Source: Ilex aquifolium (lineage: Eukaryota; Streptophyta; Magnoliopsida; Aquifoliales; Aquifoliaceae). Taken from it: a stretch of DNA of 64,000 nucleotides. Made by a program: the position numbers and the translations under genes. The notes under the pieces are model-generated. The model made no database searches and was not told the DNA's origin. It was given only the letters and a program-made list of their open reading frames with translations. Positions 34,960 to 47,474 of this stretch are shown one piece after another; position 1 is the stretch's first letter; every line of letters begins with the position of its first letter. The stretch is taken from contig OX637397.1 of assembly GCA_951799425.1 (NCBI GenBank), positions 4,703,001 to 4,767,000 on the forward strand, in the 5' to 3' direction.

Positions 34960-36000
34960 TAGTATTTCATCGATGAGGAGAATCTTGTGTCTTCGAAATC
35001 TTACACATATAAAACATAATTGCATTACATATCAGAGTTAGAGCTTTTTATGTTGAAGTGTAAGGTAGGTCTTAAACATTTTTGGTAGACCCATAGTAAG
35101 AGGACTTCCTTTCTCCCCACAAGCTAGTATTTAGAAATTTTGATGACTCTGTGTGTGAGTATGTGTGTTCAAAGTTCAAAGGAAAAAGCTACTCAAGGTG
35201 AAGCATCTTGCACCACTTTTTGTATCTCTATATTAATACCTTGTTTCAGTCGTTTACCCTACGTCCTAACTTCAACAACACTAAATTATGAAGTTTGTTA
35301 ATAATTGACGAAGTGTTACTTTTATTCATTCTTTGTTTTCTTTTTCTTTTTTTTTTTTAATGACGAGCAACTTTTTTAAGGTAGGAACTCATTGAACCTA
35401 CCCGTAGAGTAAATCAAAGGTAGGTCCTAGACATTTTTGGTAGGCCCATAGCATGAGGATTTCCTTTCTCCCCACAAGCTAATATTTAGAGAATTTTGCT
35501 GACTTTGTTTGTGAGTGTGTCTAAATGAAAAATCTACTCAGGGTTAAGAGCAATGTTATGCTTACCAAATATTTTTTCAAATTTATCCCAAATAATGTGA
35601 CAATTTTTTAATGTTAGATAAATGAGTTTCATTAATATTCAATGATGAAGATTGTGTCACATCATTTAGGATGAAAGATTTGGTAAACATAGCTTTATTG
35701 TAGAGTTAAACATCTTGCACTACTTTTTATATCTCAATATTAATACCTTTATCAGTCATTTATCGTATGTCCTAACTTCAACAACACTAAATTACAAAGT
35801 TTGTTAATGATTGGTAGAGTGTTACTTTTATTCATTCCTTGCTTCTTCTTTTTTTATTTAATGATGACCTATTTTTCTAAGTTAGGATCACATTGAACCT
35901 ACACCACAAAGTAAATCCTAGCAAGATACCTGAATGCAATCACCTACTAACTACAAATAACAATTAAATTTGGGAGACATGAGGCGACTCAGAACATCCG
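34960..36000 (+). repeat. ANK-upstream repeats upstream of gene 3
   Basis: GGTAGACCCATAGTAAGAGG (35085) and GGTAGGCCCATAGCATGAGG (35440) begin two partial units of the 330-bp repeat family. A third CTTCAACAACACTAAATTAC copy lies near 35777. The MITE at 35558-35697 is nested in between. Sits 0.6-1.8 kb upstream of gene 3. Confidence 0.75.
35558..35697. mobile_element. fold-back MITE, sister of 33059
   Basis: Left arm CAATGTTATGCTTACCAAAT with AATAATGTGAC; right arm reads GTCACATCATTTAGGATGAA then TTTGGTAAACATAGCTTTAT, the inverse. About 140 bp. Confidence 0.65.
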
Positions 36001-36604
36001 AACTTATTGTTCGCCTCGAGCTCCATCAAACAACACTGCACTACCTATCCATGATATTGACTCCTTGCTTTAGTTTCATGCAATCCTCTTTCCCTCAGTG
36101 GTTTTAGACTCTCTACTGTTTGGTTCTTACTACTTTATTAAAGACCAAATCTTTTTTCTTACTTGGTTCCAACTGTTTTATTAAATATATCTCCTCCTCT
36201 TCTTTATTCTTGGAAAGCAAAAGAGAAGGAAAGAAAGAAGCTGAACAAGGTGCTAGGTTTACTGTTCAATTAGTATGCATATTAATGTAGATGTTCTCCA
36301 CTAATACCAGAGTAAGGAATAATAGATGTATTTGCAATCTTTCCACTCATTGCTTGTGACTATCTTAAAAGGATAAATCAATATTTGAAGTTTTTCTTTT
36401 CTTTTCATGCTAAAATTTTATTACCTATTAGACTTTATTTCAAAATAATTCGAGAGAAACTACAATATATCATAATGTAAAAACATGTGCAGTATAATTT
36501 CAAAAACTTGAGAGGGTCCTATAAAAATTAAAAACATAATGAGATGACTAACATTATTTCAAGGGTAGAAACATAATTTGTAAAACTTGAGGGGGGCATG
36601 ACCC

Positions 36605-36792
36605 ATGTACCCAACCCTTCCATGGATGTTCGCATGAAAGGGATGGGTACCTTATGCCTATTTAATGGTGCATCTGGCTTGGTAGGTTTGCCTTGTCCAT
36701 TCCAATCTTTTGTAACATCACTCCTTCATAGTGTCCCATAAATATTCGAATAGGCAGTAGGCCTGTCCACATAACAGTTTCATACTATCCAT
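36605..36792 (+). promoter_or_regulatory. ANK gene 3 promoter module
   Basis: Conserved cluster module: CCATGGATGTTCGCATGAAA, GGATGGGTACCTTATGCC, TATA-like CTATTTAATGG at 36657, and CTTTTGTAACATCACTCC, about 135 bp before the start codon. Order and spacing agree with gene 2. Confidence 0.55.
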
Positions 36793-39700
36793 ATGGATCA
36801 TCAGTTGCATACTCCTCCTATCGGCTATATGGATCATGAGTTGTACAATGCTGTTATTTCTGGGAAGATTGATGTTCTTGTACAAAACAAGGACAAAATT
36901 GCAGTTGAAATGACTCCAGCCAACAATAATGTCCTCCATCTTGCATCCCAATTCGGAAAAAAAGAATGCATGCTAGAGATCTTAGCAATGCATCCGTTGA
37001 TGTTACGTCGGATCAATTCAAGCGGTGATTCTGCACTTCACATTGCAGCAAGGAATGGACACTACGACGTAGTCCTCGCACTCGTCAATTATGCAAAATC
37101 ATCAAGTGATGCAGCAGAGCTTGAAAGTGGAGGAGTTGGAGTAGTGAAGGAGATGCTGAGGATGATAAATGGGGATGGAATTGGAGACACTGCCTTGCAT
37201 GATGCTGTGCGGTATCATCACCTTGAAGTGGTCAAGTTACTTCTACAAGAAGACTCTGACTTTCCATATGCTGCTAATTTTATTGGGGAGACTCCCCTTT
37301 ATATTGCTGCCAGGAGGGGATATGCTGACTTGGTAGAAGTTTATCTTGGAAACATGCACATCACCACCACCACCTTATGGTGGTCCGGATGGGAGTACGG
37401 CTTTACATGGGGCAGTAATCTCCGGAAGTTTAGGTAAAGCAATCTACATGATGGTTAGGCCTATTAAAGGATTGGGTCCGGATCCCAATTCAATATAAAA
37501 ACTCTCATCTGAAATTAATCTGAATATCCACGAATTTTAATTTAATAGATTACTTCTTTGAATCCATTAAAAATTTAAAAAACAATTGATTCGATCCGAC
37601 TAAGTTTATATGTTGAATTTTTGTAGAATTCATATGAATTTTAACTAAATTTTATTAAATAATCCTTCAATTGCATCATCTAATTAGTTGCATATATATA
37701 GAAAATTTGGATCGAATTCTAGTATGATTAGATATTATTGATGATGGACAATTATCTAAATTACATTTACTTGGACTCAACTCAATACTACAACCAAACT
37801 CTAGATACAAATAATTACTCATGCACCGTGCAAATCTGGTGAACCGAAAATCTTTTGCAGGAGTCGAATTTGAGACATTGTGGTAATAACTCTTACAGTT
37901 TCCCTTCCGATCAATCTCAATTATTTTAAGAATGTCAATTAGTGCACTGAAATATGAAAATAAATTTTAGTGTGTCAACCTAAAAAAAAAACTTATAGTA
38001 CTAACTCAATTCAAACTAAACTCAACAATACTTGAGGCAACTATAAGAATATTATTTTTTCATCCTGTCCACACCTAAGTTTCAACTGCATGCTATTAAA
38101 ATTTCATTTTTTAAATGGTCAAAAAATAAAAACTACTTTTCAATTCTAACATTAATTTCAATTTTCTGCTCCCAATGACATTTTGCTAACATATGTATTT
38201 GTTTTTATTTTTATTGTTCTTATCATCATGTCTAGTATCTACAAAAAAATTATTGGATTGGAACAAATCTCTAGTGACCCAAAGAGATGACCATGGACGT
38301 ACTCCACTCCATTGTGATGCATTATTTGGAAATCCTTTTATGGGAGCCATGCTAGTACGTGCAGATATGTCAGCTCTTTATCTTGTAGACGATGAGAAGA
38401 ATACAACTCTTCATGTTGCAGTTAGCAGCCGCAATCATTTTTTAGCTGGAATAATTATATTATCATGCCCAGAATGTATTGAGGTGGTGAATGGTAGAAA
38501 ACAAAATATTCTTCACACCGCACTGGAGAATAAGAATGCGATCACGGTAGATTTTATGCTAGATAAATTTGGAGAAATTACCAGCAATCTTATGACCCAG
38601 AAAGATGAAGATGGCAACACACCTCTCCATTTAATGGCTGCTTCCAATCTGAACGTGCCTCAACTCATGAAACATCCTATGGCAGATAGGGCAGCCTTAA
38701 ACAAACAAAATTTCACTCCCCATGACATGGTTTCTGAAAACAATCGGGATTTATGGGTAAGGATGATTCACATTTTTCTTATCTTTAAGGAGTTATGATG
38801 ATAATATATGTCATTCAATTAATAAAAAAAGAACAAGGGTAAATTTACTCTATTGTTGGTTTTCGAAATATGTGTTTAGCCTCAGTACTTTTGTCTCTTA
38901 ATTTTCGAATTGTATAGTTCTAGTTCTTAGAATTTTTAATATATTTTTAAATGGTCCTAGTGCTCAATTCCATCCAAATATAAACATTTTATGGACTAAA
39001 ATCACGAAATTAGATGTTGAGGACCAAAGCAAGAGTGTCCCATGACACCCATCTGTCAACCTATGTTATGGTAGAAGGTCCTTGATTGAAGTTTCAGACA
39101 AGGGGCTATGTCCTTCTCTTTTCCTTCCTTTCTTTCTTTTTTTTTTTTTTTCGTTTGATAAGAAAAGGTGAATATTCATTTGATTCACAGCAAACTTGCA
39201 TCATTAAGGAGGAAAAAGTAATAAGAAATTCGGAGCTTTGTCCCTTCAAATACATAAATCATCACAACTGACTAGGTTTTTTTTTTTTTTTTGTGATATG
39301 TAATTTTATCAGGATGCACTCAAAGAAGCTGGGTACAGACCGGGTGCGAAGAAAATGATGGACCTCCTCAAATGCAGACGTCAAGACAATATAAAGAGAG
39401 AGGAAAATCAGGCAGTTAAAGAGAAGGAAAAACTAGAAGAGATCAGGAAAACAATCGAGAGCAATATTATAGTTGCTGCCCTCATAGTCACCGTAACGTT
39501 TGCGGCAGGCTTCACCATGCCTGGTGGCTATAATCAAAGTGGCACTACAAACCCAGTCCCAGGAATGGTAGTTCTATCAGAGAAACCAGCTTTTCAAGCA
39601 TTTATGATATCATATGCTATAGCCCTTCTACTCGCTTGTGTAGCTATATTTCTCAACTTTTGGGGGGCATTTCTTGATGACCGAAGAATTGTCGGAAAAT

Positions 39701-39960
39701 TTTCCATTGCCACAACGTTTCTGGTTACTGCCGCCATTGGAGCGATGATGGTTGCATTCAGCACAGCGACTTATGTGGTGTTAGCACAATCATCGGCGCT
39801 TTCAATCGCTACATGTATAGTTGGTGTCATATCCATACCCGTTTCTATTTTATTGTGCATCATATTTGTCGGTCAGGCTAAGAAGGCAGCCTATGGTATA
39901 GAATTGCTCCCAGAGTGGTCTATACCCACCTCCCAAAAACTGAAAAATGCTGATTTCTAG
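36793..39960 (+). pseudogene. ankyrin-PGG gene 3, one-base frameshift in exon 1
   Basis: Exons 36793-37433, 38236-38756 and 39313-39960 with the same intron positions and phases as genes 1 and 2. Exon 2 is again 521 nt. Exon 1 is 641 nt where phase 1 needs 640, and alignment shows one extra T at about 37340 in GTAGAAGTTTATCTTGG. This shifts the frame before the last ankyrin repeat and stops it at 37437 in the intron. Exons 2 and 3 are fully open, with ankyrin cores TTLHVAV, NILHTAL, TPLHLMAAS, a charged linker (KEKEKLEE), the GFTMPGGYNQSG motif and four membrane helices, ending KNADF. The start has an extra 12-codon extension (MDHQLHTPPIGY) before MDHELY. Could be a recent pseudogene or a sequencing error; a single base decides. 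Confidence 0.85.
37440..38235 (+). other. intron 1 of ANK gene 3
   Basis: Donor GTAAAG at 37434 and acceptor GTCTAG at 38235. AT-rich with no MITE, unlike intron 1 of genes 1 and 2, so the MITE entered the gene 1/2 lineage after it split from gene 3. Confidence 0.7.
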
Positions 39961-40244
39961 CAATTTTTCGTTGACCTCCCACATGAGTTTTTGACCCTAA
40001 TATGGTCATTTTTTTTATATTTATTACTTTTAAAAAATATATATATGTTTTTCAACGTAAAAACATGTGTTACAAACATGCTTTTACAAAGAAAGCATAT
40101 ATATGTAAGAGGTTTGAATATCAATCAAAATATGGCAATGCCAATTGAGTTTGTTCAAGTTAGTGCTTCTTATAAATATCGTAGACAAAATATTAGTTTC
40201 TGACATATTATAAGATTGTGTAGTTATTTTGTATTTCGAGAATT

Positions 40245-40580
40245 CTTATTACCCTATCCAAATTGTTGGAAAATTGTCAATAGCATAAGACAAGATATAC
40301 TTCACCACATATTATTGAAACATAATTTAAAAACTTAATGCATTATGATTGTTGGATTGGATCGATAATAAAATACATTCAAATTAAGACCAACAGATAA
40401 TCTAACAGCTATTGTCATTAAGTCTCTCGTGATTCACACATTGGAGCATGATGGAAAGGACATAATGAATTATATCAACCACAGGGCAATCAACACTCTT
40501 ATGACACAGAAAGACATTAACAGCAACACACTTCTCCATTTGATGGTCACTTCAAGGCCTATATTTCATATTGCTTACAA
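40245..40580 (+). pseudogene. ANK exon 2 relic, downstream of gene 3
   Basis: Two pieces match exon 2: 40255-40315 (CAAATTGTTGGAAAATTGTC, AAGATATACTTCACC) and 40445-40580, which still reads GGACATAATGAATTATATCA, CAATCAACACTCTTATGACA and AGCAACACACTTCTCCATTT. Stops and gaps break every frame. It lies 290 bp after the gene 3 stop. Confidence 0.8.
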
Positions 40581-40599
40581 ACTACTGAAATAACCACGG

Positions 40600-41690
40600 T
40601 TAGAGCTTCGTAATGGTGCATTTTCCATCACATATCAGTCAGAAGTGTATATATATATAGGCCAAAGCGGGTTTGCAACAAAACAGGGGGTTACAACATA
40701 ATATATATAGTATGTCCAATTAAAATTCCTTCTAATAAGTTTTTTCAAATTCACTCGAGGATAGATCACATACAATAAATAGCTGGGAACCCACTTATAA
40801 ATCCTAGGCTTGAATGAGTAGATCAAAGGCCACACTACACCAGGTTTTTGTGTTTACGGGTGCATGTGTTTTTTCAAATCAATACCTTGCTTCAGCTGCA
40901 TTACATTATTCTAGCTTCAACAGCACAAAATCAGAAAGCTCTTTAATTAGTTGATGCCATGCATTGCAAAGGCAGCAAAGTCGTACCATTTATTCATTCA
41001 TTGCTTAATTGACACCCATCCAATCCTTTTCTTCCTTTGTTGTTTTAAATTTTGTACCATGAATTCCATTACTAGATACTTTAACAGGAAAAAGTAAAAG
41101 TTAAATCCTCAAAATAATATTTCGACAAGCTTTTGTTAGTAAGAATGGTCGGGTTTGGAATTTCTATGTCACTTTCTATGGTCACCATCACCTTTGAAGA
41201 AATTTAGAAATTTTCTCTCATATTATTGTTAAGGTCTAAAATTTGTTCATATGATCGATACCAATATAATAAGGACAATTAAGAAGTAATTTGAAAATTA
41301 ATAATAAATCATAAAAGATTCTGAATTCAGTGTCGTTAGCTTTGTTAGACTCCAGACGACATGTGCTTTTATGTTAATTAGTTAGATTGCAATTTTTATT
41401 TTTGATATTTTTCATATAATTAGGAATTTTGGGGACGACATTGTGCTTTTATGTTAACGTTTATATATTCTCTTATGTAACATGAATTAGGCATTGAATA
41501 ATGTAAATTTTTCGAAGATATTCATTTGTGGATTCTGAGTACTTTTGTTCTATATAAGTAGAAACAGTGTTTAATTTCTTTATGTTTCTTGTTCCGCTGC
41601 ATCAATAACCCAAACTCATAGGAGTGAAAGCAAATTATTCCTTCGATTGGTGCGAATCTAATCAATAACAGAAATTCATTACTTCCAGTT
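40600..41690. other. intergenic; ANK-upstream repeat trace
   Basis: 40880-41000 carries AATACCTTGCTTCAGC, TAGCTTCAACAGCAC and TTTATTCATTCATTGC, the ANK-upstream repeat. 41320-41600 includes a TTCTATATAAGTAG TATA-like site and could be a retroelement leader. No gene recognised. Confidence 0.4.
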
Positions 41691-41699
41691 GAGTAATCC

Positions 41700-41864
41700 A
41701 TTAGTTTTGGTTACACACAACCCTTACATGGATGTTCCTAGGAAAAGGATGCATGGGTACCTTATGTCTATTTAATGTTCCATTCCAATGTTTTGTAACA
41801 TCACTCCTGCATAGTGTTATAATATTTAAATAGGCGAGAAGAAGAGGTAGGTATGTCTGTCCAT
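41700..41864 (+). promoter_or_regulatory. ANK gene 4 promoter module
   Basis: TACATGGATGTTCCTAGG, GGGTACCTTATGTCTATTTAATG and TTTTGTAACATCACTCC in conserved order, about 130 bp before the start codon. Confidence 0.5.
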
Positions 41865-41902
41865 ATGGATCACCAATTGCACACCCCTCCTATATCAGCC
41901 AT

Positions 41903-44490
41903 ATGGATCATGAGCTGTATATTGATGTTACTTGTGGGAACATTAATGTTCTCGTGCAAAACAAAGACAAAATTGCGGTTGAAATGATTCCAAATAATAA
42001 TACTGTCCTCCAGCTTGCATCCCAATACAGTAGACAAGAATGTGTGCCAGAGATCTTAGCAATGCATCCATCGATAATAGGTCGGGTGAATTCAAACGGT
42101 GATTCTGCACTTCACATTGTAGCAAGGAATGGACACTACGACATTGTCGTGGCACTCCTTGGATGCGCAACATCACTTGATGCATTAGAGCTTGAAAGTG
42201 GAGGAGTTGGAGGAGCGCAGGAGATGCTGATGAGGATGGAGACACAGCCTTGCATGACGCTGTGCGGTATCTTCACCTTGAGGTGGTCAAGTTTATTCTA
42301 CAAGAAGACTGAGAGTTTTCATATACTGCCAATATTGGTGAGGAGACTCCACTTTATATTGCTGCCATGAGGAGATATGACGACTTGGTTGAAGTGATGT
42401 TGGAACTATGCAAATCACCACCAGCTTATGGTGGCCCGGATGGAAGTACAGCTTTGCATGGGGCAGTACTCTCCAACAGTCCAAGTGTAGCAGTCTATAT
42501 GATGGTTAGGCCTATCAAAGGATTGGATCCGGATCAGATTTCATTAGATACGTATCTAAATCAAATATAAAAATTCTAGTCTTAAGCTAATCTAAATATC
42601 GATGGATTTCATTTTCACGGATAGTACCTTTCCAAATCCATTATAAGTAAAAAAATTGACTAATTATGTATGCTGAATTTTGTAAATTTCATATGAATTT
42701 TAACCTATATTTTATTAAATAATTCTTCAATTTCATCATCTATTTAGTTGCATATATATAAAAAAAATCGGATCAAATGAGAGTAGGATTGGGTTTAGTA
42801 TGTTGAGATTCGAATTCAAATAATATGATATAACCGCTTCATATACAGATTTTGATTTGAATTAGAATTATTGACAAAAAAACATACCAATGATACTTGA
42901 CTAATCTGATTCGATTCGGGTCAAATTTGAATCAATTTCCCATACATTAATATTATTTGCTCCTAGGATGTGAAAAATAGAGAAACTGTCTCTAAAGGGA
43001 TGGAGAAGGGCAATCGGTCTTGTTGGTTTGAAAAATGCATTAGTATTAGTTACAAAAACAATTTAGAAGTAACATTCTACGATGACAAAATCAAAACTCT
43101 AATTTTTTTAATAATGGCCAATTATTTGAATTACATATTCTTCAAACTCGATACAACAACACAAATACTTAATCACGAACCCTACAAATTTGTGAACCAG
43201 AGATCTTTTGAGGTTCGAATTTGAGACATTGCATTAAACTCTTGAAGGTTTCTCATCCGATCAATTCCAATTTGTTTTGAGAATGTCAATTAATATACTG
43301 AATTATGAACTACACACTAATTTTAAACTACACGCTATTATTTTTTTTTTTAAGGGAAAAAAAACTATTTCAATTCCAACATTGATTTTGAATTTCTGTT
43401 CCTTATGACATTTTGGCAGCATATGTTTTTGTTTTTGTTTTTATTCTTGTTATATCATTTTGTCCATAATGTATAAGAAAATTAATGGCTTTTAACAAAT
43501 CTCTAGTAAAGGAAACAAATGAACATGGATAAAGTCCACTCCATTACATTGCATTGTTTGGAAATCTTTATACGACAACCCAGCTATTAGATGCGAATAA
43601 TTCTATTGCATATCTTGTGGACAATGACAAGAATACAACTCTTCATATTGCAGTTAGCAGAGGCTATTATAGTGCAACTAAAGACCTTATATTACATTGC
43701 CCAGAATGTTGTGAAATAGTGAATGCGAGAAGACACAATATTCTTCATATCGCACTGAAGAAAAAGGCCACTGATGTGGTAAGATACATACTAGAAAACT
43801 ACAGAGGGATCAACTCTCTTGTAACACAGAAAGACGTAGATGGCAACACACCTCTCCATTTGATGGCTGCTTCCAATCTCAAAGTGCCTCAACTCATCTA
43901 TCATGCTATGGTGAATAAGGCGGCCTTAAACAAGCAAAAATTCACTCCTTTGGACATTGTAGCTGAAGAATATGGTGATTTTTGGGTAAGGATACTTGAT
44001 GTTTTTCTCATGGTTAAGGAGTTACGATGATAATATATGCCATTCAAATAAAAAATAATAATAAATAAAAAAATAAAAAGAACAAGGGTAAATATACACT
44101 ATTGTTTATTTTTGAAGTATGAGTTTAGTCTATTTGGCCCTATTGCTCAATTTCGTCCAAATATTACTACTTTTTAAAAACTTTAAGGACTAAAATCACA
44201 AAATTATAAGTTGAGGGACCAAAAGAAAAGTAATTGCATCCTTCAAGGCTGCCATTATAATAATTTATCCAAATTATACAAAAAAGGGGCAATTTAATCA
44301 TAACTATTATTAATTGAGGGATTACCCTTTATTCTTTTGCTACAGATGCATAGGTATCCTCCGACCAACAATATGGTGCTTTGTCCCTCCAAATACATAA
44401 AATCATCACAAATGACAACTTTTATGTTACCGACAAGTTTGTCTTTGCCACTATGTTTCTGGTTACTGTTGCCATTGGAGCAAAGTGGAA
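41903..44490 (+). pseudogene. ankyrin-PGG gene 4, multiply disabled
   Basis: Exon 1 (41903-about 42488) starts MDHELYIDV and aligns with gene 3. A 10-nt deletion at about 42228 (after GAGATGCTG) shifts the frame; a TGA follows in the restored alignment at about 42309, and the intron donor GTAAAG is changed to TGTAGC. Exon 2 (about 43482-43985) lost its acceptor (TAG to TAA near 43475) and has an in-frame TAA after GAACATGGA (about 43530), yet keeps NILHIAL and TPLHLMAAS repeats and the GTAAGG donor. Exon 3 is almost wholly deleted: only about 45 bp encoding the third helix (TTTCTGGTTACTGTTGCC near 44458) remains. The upstream in-frame ATG used by gene 3 is out of frame here. Confidence 0.9.
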
Positions 44491-44499
44491 AAAAAAAAT

Positions 44500-44797
44500 G
44501 ATAGTTTAATGGGGTATAAGTGTAATTTATCCTTTAGATTATTTGATAAATTTGCATTGAAATTATTGACAATTTAATGAATCTTACCATTGTACTTATT
44601 TTTTTTTTAATAATAAATATAAAAGACTGGATTACGTCTCATGAATGTAGACAAAATAATTTTGTCAAATCACGTCAATTTTAATGTTGCAAGTTGTGTT
44701 TTGATACCTAGCAAAAAATATGTACATTTTCTCGTTTTTTAGAACAGAGGGACTGATGCCACGTAGTCTATATTAAAAAAAAGCCACACTAAAAATC

Positions 44798-44829
<32 letters not shown>

Positions 44830-45370
44830 CATAACTACCCTTTCATGAATCATGAGGTAGATATAGAGGAATATTCAAATGGAACAAGACAGCCATAGTT
44901 CAATCTTATTCAAATGTCAAAATTCACCGCCAATTTTGACCGGAGAAGACAGAGAGACAACCATGGTTCAACCATATTCTATATTGTCTGTTTGTGTTGG
45001 AGTGGATTAAAAATTCAATATAATGGTGGAGTAATGCAATTGAAAATTCAGAAAAAGTATTAACAATGCATGTTAGGTTGAACAACCCAAATTAAAATAC
45101 CCATTGTCAGTTAGCGTTGGAGTGGAGTAAATTCATAGAATAACATGTGGGATCGGTGGCAGTGACAATTATAATATTTAGACGGGTTTTTTTTATTGAC
45201 TTAATTTATTGATTGAATTCATTATGATTTTTTAGATTGGTTGTAGATTTCATTAAACATCGAAATTTAGGGTTAACCCAATAATTTTAATAAAATTATA
45301 GCATTAAATTAATAAATTAAATCATATTTTTAGAATCTCTTATGCATGTTTGAATAGCGTGTGGGACCGG
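44500..45370. other. intergenic; part duplicated at 51.28 kb
   Basis: 44975-45370 is collinear with 51280-51610 (AATATTGTCTGTTTGKRTTG, ATAATGGTGGAGTAATGCAA). No gene recognised. Confidence 0.6.
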
Positions 45371-45374
45371 TGGC

Positions 45375-45540
45375 TGCTCAACAACCCAACCCATGGATGT
45401 TCTCATGAAAAGGACGGGTATGGTAGTGACTATTTAACTAATGGAGCTTATGACTTGGTCATTCATTCAAATCACTTTCAAGTGAAGAATCCATAAGTGA
45501 AGAATCCATAAGACTTTTATAATTCATTTAATGGATCGGA
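45375..45540 (+). promoter_or_regulatory. orphan ANK promoter module, copy with 51.6 kb
   Basis: CCATGGATGTTCTCATGAAA, GGACGGGTATGG and CTATTTAACTAATGG match the cluster module; the sister at 51615-51675 is followed by an ANK exon 1 relic, but here no exon follows. Confidence 0.5.
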
Positions 45541-45544
45541 ACAT

Positions 45545-45826
45545 ATGACTATAATTCAATCCATAACATTAAAAACTTAGAAATTAAAAAAATACTCAAA
45601 AGTCAACTCATATTTACTCTCTCTCTCTCCCTCTCTCTCTATAGTAAAAAACAAAAATAAAAGTTAAAATCTCTTTTTCGACAATATTAACACATCCTTC
45701 TTTTGTCTCCCTCTCACATAAAAAATTAAAAATAAATTAATTTTTTAAAAAAAATAATACTAAAAATTAAAATACTTTCATTTAATGTTTCTGCTTTAGG
45801 TCTCAAATTGACTTGAGCCACCCCTA
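45545..45826. mobile_element. truncated copy of the 47.5-kb hAT MITE
   Basis: Matches 47710-48049 from AATCCATAACATTAAAAAC through CTCAAATT-ACTTGAGCC-ACCCCTA. The left terminus is absent. Confidence 0.75.
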
Positions 45827-46289
45827 GATTACCTATATTACAGACAAAGCAGAACGCTCAGGACGTTAAGGATTTTGATGAGTTACTGGCCTAAGATTTT
45901 TTTAATGCTCAAGTGATTGCCTGTGACCATCTTGTAAAAGAGCAGAGGAGGGAAGGAGGCCTCTCAAACTGACAGTAATAAGGAATAATAGATGTATTAA
46001 TTTGCAATCTTTCTAGTCGTTGATCGTGACTATCTTAATAGGATAAATCTATATTTGAAGTCTTTTTCCACTTTTACTTTAAGATTTTTTCAGAAGACTT
46101 AGATATATTTTAAGACTTTTTATAAGATTTTTTATAGACTTGTGAAAATAGGTTTGCATACACTTGACTTTGATTATTAGAGGTTAGGTACGATTAATTA
46201 GCATAACCCAAACCCATAGGAATAAAGGCAATTTATTCGTTCGGTTGCATATGAATCTAAGCAATTAGAGAAATTCCATTACTTCCCGA

Positions 46290-46440
46290 TTGAGTAATCC
46301 TTTACTTTTGGGCAATGGTTCATTCCAATCTTTTGTATTCCAATCTTTTGTATCATCGCTCTTACATAGTGTTACGCCCATTGATATTTAAATAAGCGAG
46401 AGGTAAATGTAAGTATGTCAGTCCACATACTATCCCCCAA
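46290..46440 (+). promoter_or_regulatory. orphan ANK promoter/leader, second
   Basis: CTTTTGTATCATCGCTC, ATTTAAATAAGCGAGAGG and GTCAGTCCACATACTATCC equal the leader before ANK start codons, but the sequence then turns to A-run and unrelated DNA with no exon. Confidence 0.5.
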
Positions 46441-46479
46441 AAAAAAGTGACAGAGTGCAAGGGCAGGGATAGAGTGCCA

Positions 46480-47425
46480 ACTTGATGTGTTTACCAAAGT
46501 GGTATGTGCACCAAATTCTATTTTCCAACGATGTGTCCCATCAACAACCATCTAACATTATTTGGACCACGTTATTTTTATGGTGATCAGAGTGCCAACT
46601 CTCTAGGAAAACAAGATTTAGTAAGAATAGTTGGTAAATGTAGCGAAGTTGATAAAACGACACAAATGGTACCGGAAGATCAGCTTTCCACTTTTTAGTT
46701 TGGACTAATTTTCATTGAGGTATGGTTATTATTCTATAAGAACCCTAAGGAAATTAAAGTTCTACGATCGTTTTTGGGCAAGGGATAACCTATAGATTAT
46801 ATTAAAGTTGCTGACCCATTTAGTGGGAAAGGGTCACCTGGACCTCGAATGAGGTACCACTCTTATGTGAAGTTGGAAGTTTTTGTATCTTTGTATTAAT
46901 ACCTTGTTAATTCAGCAGTTTATCGTCGTAGCTTCAACAATACTAGATTACATAACTCTTTAATTGATTGATGCTATAGTTGGCAAAGTGTCACCTTTAC
47001 TTCATTCCTTGCTTCACTTACATACAATCCTTTTCTTCCCCTGTTGTGTTTGCTTTAACAAGAAAAAGTGAAAAGAGAATCATCAAATAGGTAAGCAATA
47101 AGAAATCCTTTACTTTCATTTCAAGTCATCCGTTAATTTCAGTGTACTCAACCTAATTAGCAATGGATATTCCTATGATAAGAATAGGTACTTTGTGCCT
47201 ATATAATGTTATGTATGTCTTGGTTAGTTTGCCTTGTCCATTCAATTCTTTTTTGTAACATCACTCCACGAGTCCCAACAGATTGCTCCTTCATAGTAGT
47301 TGGACGGGCAAGAGTGCCAACTCTCTGGAGAAACAAGATTAGTAAGAATAGTTGGTAAATGTAGCGAAGTTGAAAAAACGACACAAATGGTACCTAAGAA
47401 CATCAACTTTCTACTTTTTACCTGA
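46480..47425 (+). repeat. shuffled ANK-flank repeats with third orphan promoter
   Basis: 46590-46700 and 47310-47420 are copies of one another (AGAGTGCCAACTCTCT, GTTGGTAAATGTAGCGAAGT, AACGACACAAATGGTACC). Between them lie the 46760-46880 segment shared with 13.45 kb, an ANK-upstream repeat piece (46885-47040) and a promoter module with a TATA box CTATATAATG near 47199 followed by TTTTGTAACATCACTCC. No ANK exon follows. Confidence 0.7.
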
Positions 47426-47474
47426 TCAACAAAACATACCTTCCATTCATAGTCTATGAAATTTCACCTGTAGC

